This document shows positions 50,833-59,074 of a DNA stretch of 64,000 nucleotides, one piece after another. The notes under the pieces are model-generated. The model searched no databases. It was not told the origin of the DNA and saw nothing but the letters and a program-made list of their open reading frames with translations. This DNA comes from Litorilinea aerophila. GTDB taxonomy: Bacteria > Chloroflexota > Anaerolineae > Caldilineales > Caldilineaceae. A program made the position numbers and the translations under genes. Location of the stretch: the NCBI RefSeq assembly GCF_006569185.2, contig NZ_VIGC02000008.1, forward strand, positions 62,001 to 126,000, in the 5' to 3' direction. Each line of letters opens with the position of its first letter. Position 1 is the first letter of the stretch.

Positions 50833-52116
50833 CTATTCATACCGCCGCAGCATGATGCAGGCGTTGTGGCCGCCAAAGCCAAAGCTGTTGCTGAGGGTAA
50901 CGGCCACGTCTGCCTTTTGGGCCACCAGCGGCGTATAGTTGAGGTCACACTCGGGATCCGGATTGTGGAGGTTGATGGTGGGCGGGATGATCCCTTCCTG
51001 GATCACCTTGGCGCAGATGACCGTCTCGATGGCGCCGGCGCCTCCCAACAGATGCCCCAGCATGCTCTTGGTGCTGCTGATGCGGACGTTGTAGGCGTGC
51101 TCCCCCAGCACCTGCTTGATGGCCATGGTCTCGGTGACATCGTTGAGGCGGGTGGCCGTGCCGTGGGCGTTGATGTAATCCACATCTTCCGGCCGGACGC
51201 CATATTCTGCGGCCTTGCGCAGGGCCATGCGCATGGCGTCAATGGCTCCCCGACCCTGTTCGTGGGGCGCGGCCATGCTGTAGGCATCGGCGCTGCTGCC
51301 ATAGCCGATGACCTCGGCGTAGATGCGGGCGCCCCGGGCCCGGGCATGTTCCTCGGTCTCCATGATCATGATGGCGCTGCCCTCGCTCATGACGAACCCG
51401 TCCCGGTCCTGGTCGAAGGGACGGCAGGCGCCGGCGGGGTCGTCATTGCGCTGGCTCAGGGCCCCCATGATGTCGAAGCCGGCCACGATAATGGGGACGA
51501 TGGCCGCCTCGGCCCCCCCCACGATCATGACGTCCGCATCGCCCCGACGCAACAGTTCGAAGGCCTCGCCGCTGGCCGAGGTGCCGCTGGCACAGGCGCT
51601 CACCACCGCGTGGTTGGGGCCGTGGAGGTTGTACTCGATGGCAATCTTGCCCGCGGCGCTGTCCACCAGCATGTTGGGGATCATGAAGGGGCTCACCCGG
51701 CGCAGGCCCCGGGTCTGGGCAATGTCGTAATTTTCCAGGGTGGACTGGAGGCCGCCGATGCCGGTGCCGACGATGACGCCCACCCGGCTGGGATCTTCCA
51801 CGCTGAAGTCGATCCCGGCGTCGGCCACCGCTTCCTTCGTGGCGGCCAGCGCATACTGGATGTACGGATCCAGACGTCGGGCTTCCTTGCGGTCCATGTA
51901 ATTGGCCGGGTCGAAGTTGCGTACTTCGCCGGCGAAGGTGGTCCGCAGGTCGCTGGTGTCGAAGCGGCTGATGTGGTCAATGCCGGAGTGGCCGGCCAGC
52001 AGTTCCCGCCATGTCTCTGCCAGGCTGAGGCCCAGGGGCGTGATGGCCCCCATGCCGGTGATGACCACGCGTTTGGGTTCGGAATGAGCTCCGTTGGAGC
52101 GATTATGGGTAGTCAT
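50833..52116 (-). CDS. fabF: 3-oxoacyl-[acyl-carrier-protein] synthase II
   Basis: A 427-residue elongating condensing enzyme. The start RVVITGMGAITPLGLSLAET is typical; active-site Cys lies in VVSACASGTSASGEA, with the two His in INAHGTATRLND and LGHLLGGAGAIE (family: NTPHTGTGD-type and GHTLGAAG-type motifs) and the C-terminal NSFGFGGHNACIML. The ATG at 52116 is used; a TTG at 52158 is possible but lies in a tandem repeat. It works with FabH in type II fatty-acid synthesis; no acpP or fabD is seen nearby. Confidence 0.96.
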   Translation of the reverse strand: MTTHNRSNGAHSEPKRVVITGMGAITPLGLSLAETWRELLAGHSGIDHISRFDTSDLRTTFAGEVRNFDPANYMDRKEARRLDPYIQYALAATKEAVADAGIDFSVEDPSRVGVIVGTGIGGLQSTLENYDIAQTRGLRRVSPFMIPNMLVDSAAGKIAIEYNLHGPNHAVVSACASGTSASGEAFELLRRGDADVMIVGGAEAAIVPIIVAGFDIMGALSQRNDDPAGACRPFDQDRDGFVMSEGSAIMIMETEEHARARGARIYAEVIGYGSSADAYSMAAPHEQGRGAIDAMRMALRKAAEYGVRPEDVDYINAHGTATRLNDVTETMAIKQVLGEHAYNVRISSTKSMLGHLLGGAGAIETVICAKVIQEGIIPPTINLHNPDPECDLNYTPLVAQKADVAVTLSNSFGFGGHNACIMLRRYE

Positions 52117-52151
52117 TTGGCTTCTCTGATCACTTCCTTGTCGAAATCCAT

Positions 52152-52195
52152 GGGTCAAAATCCATGGCGCACCGGGTCAAAATCCATGGCGCACC
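52152..52195. repeat. Tandem 22-bp direct repeat upstream of fabF
   Basis: Two exact units starting gggtcaaaatccatgg (52152-52173 and 52174-52195), preceded by a related gtcgaaatccat. It adds three ATG-like triplets in the fabF leader and probably arose by slippage. Confidence 0.8.
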
Positions 52196-52446
52196 CTGGG
52201 CGTGCATAAGCTCAGTGCCAGGTCCGGGCGCTACGGCCGCCCCCAGGGAGTGCTCCATTTGTTGCGGCACAGCCCTTAACTATACCAGGTATTTTGCCGA
52301 TCGGTCGAATCGGAGGCCCTGGTACGAGAAATCAAGCCTGGCCGTTCGGGGTGTGTTCAGGCCAGAAACCCTGGGAAAATCCGTATATTCATAACACGGT
52401 AGCGGGGCGAAAGTTGCGCGGCGTTGATGGGGCGCATGAAAACAAA
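52196..52446. other. Intergenic region, no gene seen
   Basis: This is the presumed fabF promoter region. No consensus elements or coding frames were recognised. Confidence 0.5.
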
Positions 52447-52475
52447 GGCGCCGAACCGGGGAACGGTTCGGCGCC
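52447..52475 (-). terminator. Rho-independent terminator after the PA14/SH3 gene
   Basis: A 12-bp perfect stem, GGCGCCGAACCG with CGGTTCGGCGCC, with a 5-nt loop; on the minus strand it is followed by TTTGTTTTC. It lies 23 bp after the stop codon. This is the most canonical terminator of the window. Confidence 0.85.
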
Positions 52476-52498
52476 CTGGGCTGTGCTGAGGGTCGGGA

Positions 52499-54028
52499 TC
52501 ATGGGCTGCTGCTGGTGTCCCGGGTCCACCAGACCTGTAGCAGCCCAATGCCGGCGCGGTCGTAGTACTCCACCGTGACCGTATGCTCGCCGGCACCCAC
52601 GCCCACGAAGCGGTTGCTGACTTCCTTATAGCCATCCCGCCACTGGTCGATCACCAGCAGCCCGTCCAGATAGACCCGCACGCCATCATCGGCATTGGCC
52701 CGGAAGATGTAATCGCCTGCCTCAAAACGGAAGGTGCCCGTCCAGCGGGCCGACCAGGAATCCTCCCGCAGGACACCTGCCACCGGCGACTGGTAGCCCC
52801 AGTTGAAATCCAGCGGATTGCTGGAGCGGGGTTCCTGTTGCACCAGGACGGGCGGGCCGGCCAGGTCGATGCCCTCGTAGTAGGAGGCTGTCCATTCCGG
52901 CGTGCTGGTCAAAAAGGTGGTGTCAAAACGCAGATGGGCCAGGCCATAGCCTTCGTAATACTCGATCCGCAGCAGATGATCGCCTGACAGGGTGCGCCCC
53001 ACCGCATAGACCCGGCCTGTGGTCCCATGCCACTCATCCACCAGGAGCTGGCCATCCAGGTACACCCGCACCCCGTCGTCCGCGTCCACGGTGAAGCGGT
53101 AGTAGCCGGGCGCAAACTGGATCCGGCGTTCGAAGACAGCGGAAAAGTTGTCGGCCGGCACAGCCGGGTTGGGAGAACCGGTCCCCCAGTCGAACTGGAC
53201 GGTGGGCAGATCCAAGACCACCACCGGCGTGCCGTCCAGGCGGGGGTTGTCGTAGAAGGAGGCCTGCCAGCCCTGGAACCCCGTCTGGCCAGCCCCGCCG
53301 GTTGAAGGTTGCCCCTGGTTCCCAGTAGATGGGACCGGCGTGGCCTCCGGGCCAGTGGCTTCCACCACGGGCACGCCGTTCAGGCCCTCGTCCACCTGGA
53401 CCAGGCGGGCGTCGATCCAGCCCTGGAGGTTGTCGGCACAGGTCAGTTGTAGCCAGGTCCCGGTCTGATTGCGGCCGGTCACATCACAGGCCTGGTTCAG
53501 CTTCACCTGTCCCACCCGGGGATAGGTGCTGCCGGGACCTGCGTAGAGGTTCACCAGCTCGAAGCGCACCACCGCCACAGGCACCGAAGCGCCCACCACC
53601 CCCGTGGCCACGCCTGCCTCCAGAACGCCAGTGACCACGATGGTGGCTCGTCTGGACAGGTTGACCGAGGGGTAGAGGGTTCCCCACACCTTGACGGCCA
53701 CCGGCGGCGTTCGCCGGCTGAGGGCCACCAGCTCCCGCTCCACGTCGGGCGTGATGCCCACCACGCCGTAGGTGGCCTCTGGGGTGATCAGGAAGGTGCT
53801 GTAGCGGCGCCCCGGGGCCGGTTCCAGCCGGCCCAACAGCCCGTAGACCGGCTCACTGCCGGCCAGAGCCGGCTGCACACTCTCTTGGCCCGTGCCCATG
53901 ATGCGGGGTAAATAAATGGCGGTGCCCTCGTCCCTCACGATGCCCTGGGCGGCGGACGGGGCGACATATCCCACCACCAGCGCCAGGGTCAACAGGCCAG
54001 AAAGCCCCAGCCGCTGATACCATCTCAT
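52499..54028 (-). CDS. Secreted protein with SH3-like and two PA14 domains
   Basis: A 509-residue exported protein: signal peptide (VVGYVAPSAAQG), a beta-rich N-terminal region to about 150, a bacterial SH3-type domain (about 160-220, LVNLYAGPGSTYPRVGQVKL ... WLQLTCADNLQGWIDARLVQ), a Pro/Gly/Ser linker, then two PA14-like beta domains (about 255-375 and 385-500). Each holds the calcium/sugar-binding D-D-G-V-R-V-Y-L-D-G hallmark (TVDADDGVRVYLDGQLLVDE; RANADDGVRVYLDGLLVIDQ). PA14 domains bind carbohydrates, so a cell-surface adhesion or cell-wall role is likely. GGGAGGAAACC precedes the ATG. Confidence 0.88.
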   Translation of the reverse strand: MRWYQRLGLSGLLTLALVVGYVAPSAAQGIVRDEGTAIYLPRIMGTGQESVQPALAGSEPVYGLLGRLEPAPGRRYSTFLITPEATYGVVGITPDVERELVALSRRTPPVAVKVWGTLYPSVNLSRRATIVVTGVLEAGVATGVVGASVPVAVVRFELVNLYAGPGSTYPRVGQVKLNQACDVTGRNQTGTWLQLTCADNLQGWIDARLVQVDEGLNGVPVVEATGPEATPVPSTGNQGQPSTGGAGQTGFQGWQASFYDNPRLDGTPVVVLDLPTVQFDWGTGSPNPAVPADNFSAVFERRIQFAPGYYRFTVDADDGVRVYLDGQLLVDEWHGTTGRVYAVGRTLSGDHLLRIEYYEGYGLAHLRFDTTFLTSTPEWTASYYEGIDLAGPPVLVQQEPRSSNPLDFNWGYQSPVAGVLREDSWSARWTGTFRFEAGDYIFRANADDGVRVYLDGLLVIDQWRDGYKEVSNRFVGVGAGEHTVTVEYYDRAGIGLLQVWWTRDTSSSP

Positions 54029-54089
54029 GGTTTCCTCCCTCGGATCACATGCCGCCTGCGGACGTCCGTACAGATGACTCCACCCCTGG

Positions 54090-54168
54090 TAAATCCCGGC
54101 AGAAATCCGCCGATGGGTTCCACCAGAGGTAGTGCCGCCAAATTTCTGCCGTGGTATTGACGCCAGAC
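54090..54168 (+). repeat. Dispersed repeat, long copy A (79 bp)
   Basis: It begins taaatcccggcagaaatccg, continues through ttccaccagaggtagtgccg and ends attgacgccagac. It matches the 43143 copy at about 73 of 79 positions. It lies between the PA14/SH3 gene start and radA's terminator, in the same orientation as copy B. Confidence 0.85.
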
Positions 54169-54182
54169 AATATTAGGACGGA

Positions 54183-54216
54183 GAAGCCGGCCAGAATGTT
54201 GCATCTGGCCGGTTTT
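54183..54216 (-). terminator. Terminator after radA
   Basis: GAAGCCGGCCAGA pairs with TCTGGCCGGTTTTC (ten or more pairs, one G-T) around an 8-nt loop, directly after the radA stop. T-runs flank only one side. Confidence 0.6.
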
Positions 54217-54222
54217 CCAGGC

Positions 54223-55605
54223 TCACTGGACCAGGGCAATCTCCAGGGCATCCCGCAGGGTACGTACCCCCACGATCTCTATCTGAGCGGGCAGGCCGTC
54301 GGCCCCCTTGCGGTTCAAGGCGCTCCGGGGGACGAGGACCCGGGCGAAGCCCAGCTTGGCGGCTTCGTGGAGCCGGCGGGGCAATTGGCCCACGCTGCGC
54401 AGCTCGCCGCTCAGGCCGATTTCCCCCACCAGGGCCAGGTCGGCGCAGACGGGACAGTTGCGGTAGCTGCTGGCGATGGCCACCGCGATGGCCAGGTCCG
54501 CGGCGGGCTCGTTGATGCGCATACCCCCCACCACGTTGACGAAGATGTCCTGGTCGGCCAGATTGAGGCCGACCCGTTTGCTGAGCACCGCGGCCAGCAG
54601 GAGCAGTCGGTTCAGGTCGATGCCGTTGCCCGTGCGCCGGGGCTGGCTGAAGGGGGTGTGGCTGCTCAGGGCCTGGATCTCCACCAGGAGGGGGCGGGTT
54701 CCCTCCATGGAGACGGCGATGGCGCTGCCTGCAGCGTTGGGCAATCGTTCGGCCAAAAAGAGCTCGGAGGGGTTATGCACCTCCTCCATGCCCCGGTCGC
54801 CCATTTCAAAGATCCCCACTTCGTTGGTGCTGCCGAAGCGATTCTTCACCGAGCGCAACAGGCGATAGGCGTGGAAGCGTTCTCCCTCTAGCTGGAGTAC
54901 CGTGTCCACCATGTGTTCCAGCACCCGGGGGCCGGCCAGGGTGCCTTCTTTGGTGACGTGGCCCACCAGGAAGAGGGGGATATTGTGCTGTTTGGCCACC
55001 CGCAGGAGCAGGGCAGCCGAATCCCGCACCTGGCTCACGGTGCCGGCCGCGCTGGCGCCTCCCTCGGTGTAGATGGCCTGGATGGAGTCCACGATCACCA
55101 GCACCGGGCGCAGGTGCAGGATCTGCTCCAGGATCTGTTCCACCACGATTTCCGCCAGGATGTAGAGTCGCTCCTCCTGGATGCCCAGGCGTTGGGCCCG
55201 GCGGGCGATCTGGTGGGCGCTCTCTTCGGCGCTGACGTAGAGGACCGTGCCCACATGCCGGGCCACGTCTGCGGCCATCTGCAGCAGGAGGGTGCTCTTG
55301 CCGATGCCGGGATCGCCGCCCACCAGGATGCCTGCGCCCGGCACTATGCCACCGCCCAGGACCCGGTTCAGCTCGACCATGCGCAGGGGCAACCGCTCCA
55401 CGGGGCTGGCGCCGACGCTGGCCAGGGTGACGGGCGTGGCGGTGGTGAGTCCGTTCGCGGCCAGGGTCGACCGGCCGGGTTCAGCCGGCCGGATGGTGAC
55501 TGCTTCCAGGGTGTTCCATTCGCCGCAATCCGGGCATTTGCCCATCCACTTCATTTGGGTGCTGCCGCACTGGGAGCAGACGTATTGGACTTTTGCTTTG
55601 GCCAT
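54223..55605 (-). CDS. radA: DNA repair protein RadA
   Basis: A 460-residue RecA-like branch-migration ATPase. It has an N-terminal C4 zinc finger (YVCSQCGSTQMKWMGKCPDC), Walker A GGDPGIGKSTLLLQ, Walker B VLVIVDSIQAIY, the RadA signature KNRFGSTNEVGIFEM and a C-terminal Lon-like domain with GGMRINEPAADLAIAVAIAS and ALVGEIGLSGELR. CAGGAAAAGG precedes the ATG. Upstream, two copies of tgcagaacaa one helical turn apart (55682 and 55693) lie in the promoter region. Confidence 0.97.
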   Translation of the reverse strand: MAKAKVQYVCSQCGSTQMKWMGKCPDCGEWNTLEAVTIRPAEPGRSTLAANGLTTATPVTLASVGASPVERLPLRMVELNRVLGGGIVPGAGILVGGDPGIGKSTLLLQMAADVARHVGTVLYVSAEESAHQIARRAQRLGIQEERLYILAEIVVEQILEQILHLRPVLVIVDSIQAIYTEGGASAAGTVSQVRDSAALLLRVAKQHNIPLFLVGHVTKEGTLAGPRVLEHMVDTVLQLEGERFHAYRLLRSVKNRFGSTNEVGIFEMGDRGMEEVHNPSELFLAERLPNAAGSAIAVSMEGTRPLLVEIQALSSHTPFSQPRRTGNGIDLNRLLLLAAVLSKRVGLNLADQDIFVNVVGGMRINEPAADLAIAVAIASSYRNCPVCADLALVGEIGLSGELRSVGQLPRRLHEAAKLGFARVLVPRSALNRKGADGLPAQIEIVGVRTLRDALEIALVQ

Positions 55606-56035
55606 GGCGCCTTTTCCTGACCTTTTGCCCGTTCTTAACCTTTTGCCTGCCCTGACTTTTAGCCGGTTGTTGGAGGGTCAGTGCAGAACAATTGCAGAAC
55701 AAATGTGCGTCCATTGTACGTCGAAATGGGGCGGGCCGTCAATGATGGCAGGGAGGACGAGGATAGGGAGCAGCGATGTCAGATGTGGCCACGGGTGTGG
55801 AGGGGCCCTGAGATGGAAAAGGGGCGGGAACGCCATTGTACCCGCCCAGGGAAAGGCACCCAGGCCTCTCCCGCATGCTCCCAGTGTACCATGGCGGCGC
55901 TGGGGCACCAAATGGGGTTGGATGGGTCTTCGATTCCTCGGAAGGTCATTCGGATTTGCCTTTCATACCGAATCTGATCCGGAACGTGTCTCCCAGATGG
56001 GTTGAAATGGCTCCAAAAAATTCTTCTTGAAGTGC
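55606..56035. other. Divergent intergenic region between radA and the ABC transporter operon
   Basis: No gene is supported. The direct repeat tgcagaacaa x2 (55682-55691, 55693-55702) lies near radA. The transporter promoter starts at 56036. Confidence 0.55.
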
Positions 56036-56064
56036 TTGACAAAGCGAGACAAAGGTGGTATTCT
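56036..56064 (+). promoter_or_regulatory. Sigma-70-type promoter of the sugar ABC operon
   Basis: TTGACA (56036-56041), a 17-bp spacer and TATTCT (56059-56064). The -35 is perfect consensus. Transcription should start near 56071, giving a leader of about 147 nt. Confidence 0.8.
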
Positions 56065-56089
56065 GATGCCTGATGCATCAGGCATCAGA
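56062..56089. promoter_or_regulatory. 28-bp perfect palindromic operator overlapping the -10 and start site
   Basis: The arm TCTGATGCCTGATG is followed by its exact reverse complement; TGATGC/GCATCA units recur inside each arm. Because it covers the end of the -10 and the predicted start, a bound dimer or tetramer would block transcription. Such sites are typical of LacI- or GntR-family repressors that control sugar uptake. No regulator gene is adjacent. Confidence 0.75.
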
Positions 56090-56217
56090 GATTGGCAGTG
56101 AACCATTCTGAATGCCCTGGTGAGTCATGCTCCTCACCCCAAAAGTGTATCGCCCAACGATAGGCCCCGTATAAGACCTGACTGGTTGGTATTTGTATTC
56201 CAAGAGGAGGAGGAACC

Positions 56218-57585
56218 ATGGAGAATCGCAAGTTAAGTCGCCGCAGCCTGCTGAAATGGATGGCCGCCGGCTCGGCTACGGCCGCCCTGGCCGCCTGTGC
56301 CCCGGCCGCGGCCCCAGCGGACAGCGGCAGCGGCCAGCAGCAGAGCGCCGAGTCCGCCGCGGCCCCAAGCCAGGGCAAGGTGCAGATGAGTGTCGCCACC
56401 CATCACAGTGAAGTTCATGATTGGCAACGGGAGTTCGCCCGCCGCTGGGCCGAGGAGCACGCCGACCAGGTGGACCTCCAGATCGAAGCGGTGGTCTACG
56501 ACGAGATGCCCAAGCTACAGCTGGCCCGCTCCGCCTCTGGCACCCTGTGGGACGTGGTCTTCAGCGGCATCAAGTGGTTCCCCTTCTCCGCCTCCAAGAA
56601 CATGTTCCTGGTGCTGGACGACTTCCTGGCCAACCGGGAGGATGCCAACCTGGATGACTTCTTCTCCACAGCTTTAGCAGGCGGCTACCTGGACGGCAAG
56701 CTGTATGGCCTGCCCTACGAGATTCATCCGGGCAACCCGGCGCTGGTGGCCTTCAACGTGGACATGTTGGAGGAAAAGGGGCTGCCTCTGCCCACAGACG
56801 ACTGGGATGTGAACCAGTACGCCGACCTGGTCGCCCAGGCCACCGATCCCGACAACAAGATCTACGGCACCAACTATCTGCCGGGCAACTACTACGACTT
56901 CGAGTCCCTCTCCCGGGCCTACGGCACCGACATCATGGACCCGGAGCGGAAGCAGTTCTGGTTCAACACCGACGAGCTCAACCGGGCGGCGGCCCGTTGG
57001 ATTGTGGACCTGCGCACCAAGCTCCATGCGGCGCCCTCCCGGGAGGATGCCCAGGGGCTGGACTTCACGGCCGGCGTGCTGGCCACTGCTGTCGCTGCCA
57101 CCCACCAAATTAATGGGTGGACAACCGCCATCGGCGACAAGTTCCGCCACGATTGGGTCCTCTTCCCCAAGGGGCCGGATGGCAAGCGGGGGTATACCGC
57201 CTTCACCTCCAACTTTTCCTGCTCGGCTCAGACCAAGGCACCGGACCTGGCCGTGGATCTGCTCCTCTACCTTACCTCCACCGAGGCCGGCCTCTGGTCC
57301 GCCCTGGAGCAGGGCACAGGACATCCCAACGCCCGTCGCTCTGTGTGGGAGAACGAAGAGTTCCTCCGCCAGGCCCATCCCATTTTTGCCCGGGTTCTAG
57401 AAATGTTCCATGACCCGGACATTCCTGGTCCGTTCCCCATGCCCTACAACCTGCGCTTCCAGGAGCTGCAGGACAACTGGGCCAACACCTCGCCGGACCT
57501 GTTCTACGGCGATGTGGAGTATGAGGAGGGCATGCAGATGGTGCAGGATGCCTGTCAGGAGATCCTGGACCTGCCGCGCGCGTAA
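56218..57585 (+). CDS. ABC transporter extracellular solute-binding lipoprotein (sugar type), first
   Basis: A 455-residue binding protein. The N-terminus has a Tat motif (LSRRSLLKWMAAGSATAALA) and lipobox AAC (Cys27), then an Ala/Ser/Gln linker. The mature domain is a group-1 (MalE/UgpB-like) binding fold with YLDGKLYGLPYEIHPGNPAL and FNVDMLEEKGLPLPTDDWDV, the conserved core of sugar-binding proteins. AAGAGGAGGAGGAACC precedes the ATG. It is the first gene of the operon; its codon use is more GC-rich than the following genes. Confidence 0.93.
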   Translation: MENRKLSRRSLLKWMAAGSATAALAACAPAAAPADSGSGQQQSAESAAAPSQGKVQMSVATHHSEVHDWQREFARRWAEEHADQVDLQIEAVVYDEMPKLQLARSASGTLWDVVFSGIKWFPFSASKNMFLVLDDFLANREDANLDDFFSTALAGGYLDGKLYGLPYEIHPGNPALVAFNVDMLEEKGLPLPTDDWDVNQYADLVAQATDPDNKIYGTNYLPGNYYDFESLSRAYGTDIMDPERKQFWFNTDELNRAAARWIVDLRTKLHAAPSREDAQGLDFTAGVLATAVAATHQINGWTTAIGDKFRHDWVLFPKGPDGKRGYTAFTSNFSCSAQTKAPDLAVDLLLYLTSTEAGLWSALEQGTGHPNARRSVWENEEFLRQAHPIFARVLEMFHDPDIPGPFPMPYNLRFQELQDNWANTSPDLFYGDVEYEEGMQMVQDACQEILDLPRA

Positions 57586-57630
57586 GAAGGTTTACCTCCA
57601 TTTTCAGGTAGCATCGAAAGGAGAATATCT

Positions 57631-58989
57631 ATGCCAGTCAAAAGTCTCAGCCGTCGTGATTTTCTGAAAGTGGCTGCTGGTACAGCCGCGGTAGGTGTGA
57701 TGGCCGCCTGCAGTACACCTGCTGCGCCGGGGGACCAGACGGGCAGCAATGTGCCATCATCGGGCGAGCGTATCCCGATTACTGTCATGTTTTGGGATCC
57801 ACAAACACCGGGTGTTCGTGAGCTGCCTATGAAGAAATGGGAGGAAACCCAGGATACGTACTCGGTGGACTATCAATGGATCAACCCGCCCAGCGCTTTT
57901 TACGAGAAGTTGACGATCATGATGGCCTCCGGCTCGCCTCCCGATCTTTTCATCCTGCAAACATCCTGGCTGCCGGAGTTTTTGCGTAACCATGTTCTCC
58001 TGGACATCCAGCCTTACATCGACCGGGATAACTACTCGTTGGATGATTTCCCCAAGATCGCCGTCGACGCCTACAGCTATCAGGGCGGCTTCTACGGGTT
58101 GCCCGACAACATCACGGCCTGGTGCATCTACTATCTGAAAGATCTCTTTGACGAAGCAGGTGTGGATTACCCCACGGCCCAGTGGGATGATCCGGCCTGG
58201 ACGACCGATGACTTCCTGGCGGCCTGCGAAAAACTCCAGAAGCGAGATGCCAGCGGCAAAGTCACCCAGTATGCTTACGATATTTCTACCGGTGGCTGGC
58301 TTGTGCAGTCCATCTGGATGTCTCTCTTTGGAGGCAGCTTCGTAGACGACCCTCTGGATCCCACAGAATGCACCCTGGATCGTCCGGAAGCTATTGAGGC
58401 GTTGCAGTTCCTGGCCGATCTGGCCTGGAAGTATGAGTACGCCCCCCGTCCAGAGGCCTCTGCGGATATGAATGCCATGGAGATGGTGACAAACGGCCGG
58501 CTGGCCATGTTTAACGGTGGCGGTTGGGGATTCCAGCGCTGGGCGGATGTGCCATATCAGTGGGACATTGGGCATTTCCCCAAGGGGCCCGTTCGCCGGA
58601 ATGATTATGTCTTCTACTATCCCATTTCCATTGCCAACGCGACGAAACACCCGGATGGGGCCTGGGAGCTGTTGAAGTATTACGAGGACGTCGCCATTAA
58701 GGAGATCATTGCTGAAGGCGGCTTGCAGGGCACGAAAATTTCCGATATGCGTGAAATCTTCGCGACGAGTGCCAATCCACCAGAAAGCCGAGAGGTCCTG
58801 GTGGATGCTGTGGAGCATTTCGGTATTCTGGATCCCCGTCTCACCAACTGGCAGAAGATTGTGAACACCTTCACCGCTGAACTGGATTACCTCTGGCTGG
58901 GTGAGAAGAGTGCGGAAGAGGCCGCTATGGCTGCCAAGGCAGCGGTTGATCCACTCATTCAAGAGGGGCGGTTGACTTCAGAGGCCTGA
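57631..58989 (+). CDS. ABC transporter extracellular solute-binding lipoprotein, second
   Basis: A 452-residue second binding protein with a Tat motif (SLSRRDFLKVAAGTAAVGVM) and lipobox AAC (Cys26). It shares the fold but little sequence with the first: ITVMFWDPQTPGVRELPMKK, SGSPPDLFILQTSWLPEFL and FYGLPDNITAWCIYYLKDLF are typical group-1 blocks. AAAGGAGAATATCT precedes the ATG. Two dissimilar binding proteins before one permease pair suggest two ligands or a duplicated operon. It is followed by an intercistronic hairpin. Confidence 0.93.
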   Translation: MPVKSLSRRDFLKVAAGTAAVGVMAACSTPAAPGDQTGSNVPSSGERIPITVMFWDPQTPGVRELPMKKWEETQDTYSVDYQWINPPSAFYEKLTIMMASGSPPDLFILQTSWLPEFLRNHVLLDIQPYIDRDNYSLDDFPKIAVDAYSYQGGFYGLPDNITAWCIYYLKDLFDEAGVDYPTAQWDDPAWTTDDFLAACEKLQKRDASGKVTQYAYDISTGGWLVQSIWMSLFGGSFVDDPLDPTECTLDRPEAIEALQFLADLAWKYEYAPRPEASADMNAMEMVTNGRLAMFNGGGWGFQRWADVPYQWDIGHFPKGPVRRNDYVFYYPISIANATKHPDGAWELLKYYEDVAIKEIIAEGGLQGTKISDMREIFATSANPPESREVLVDAVEHFGILDPRLTNWQKIVNTFTAELDYLWLGEKSAEEAAMAAKAAVDPLIQEGRLTSEA

Positions 58990-59020
58990 AGATCCTGGCG
59001 CATTGGCGCAGAATGACCAC

Positions 59021-59061
59021 CGGGAGAATGGCCTTAAGGCCTGATCCGGGCCATTCTCCCG
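59021..59061 (+). other. Intercistronic stem-loop between binding-protein and permease genes
   Basis: A 13-bp perfect stem, CGGGAGAATGGCC with GGCCATTCTCCCG, with a 15-nt loop. No T-run follows, and the next ribosome site (GAAAGGAA) lies just after. The position is that of the mRNA-stabilising hairpins known after binding-protein genes such as malE, which raise binding-protein over permease expression. Confidence 0.65.
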
Positions 59062-59074
59062 CGAAAGGAATGCT

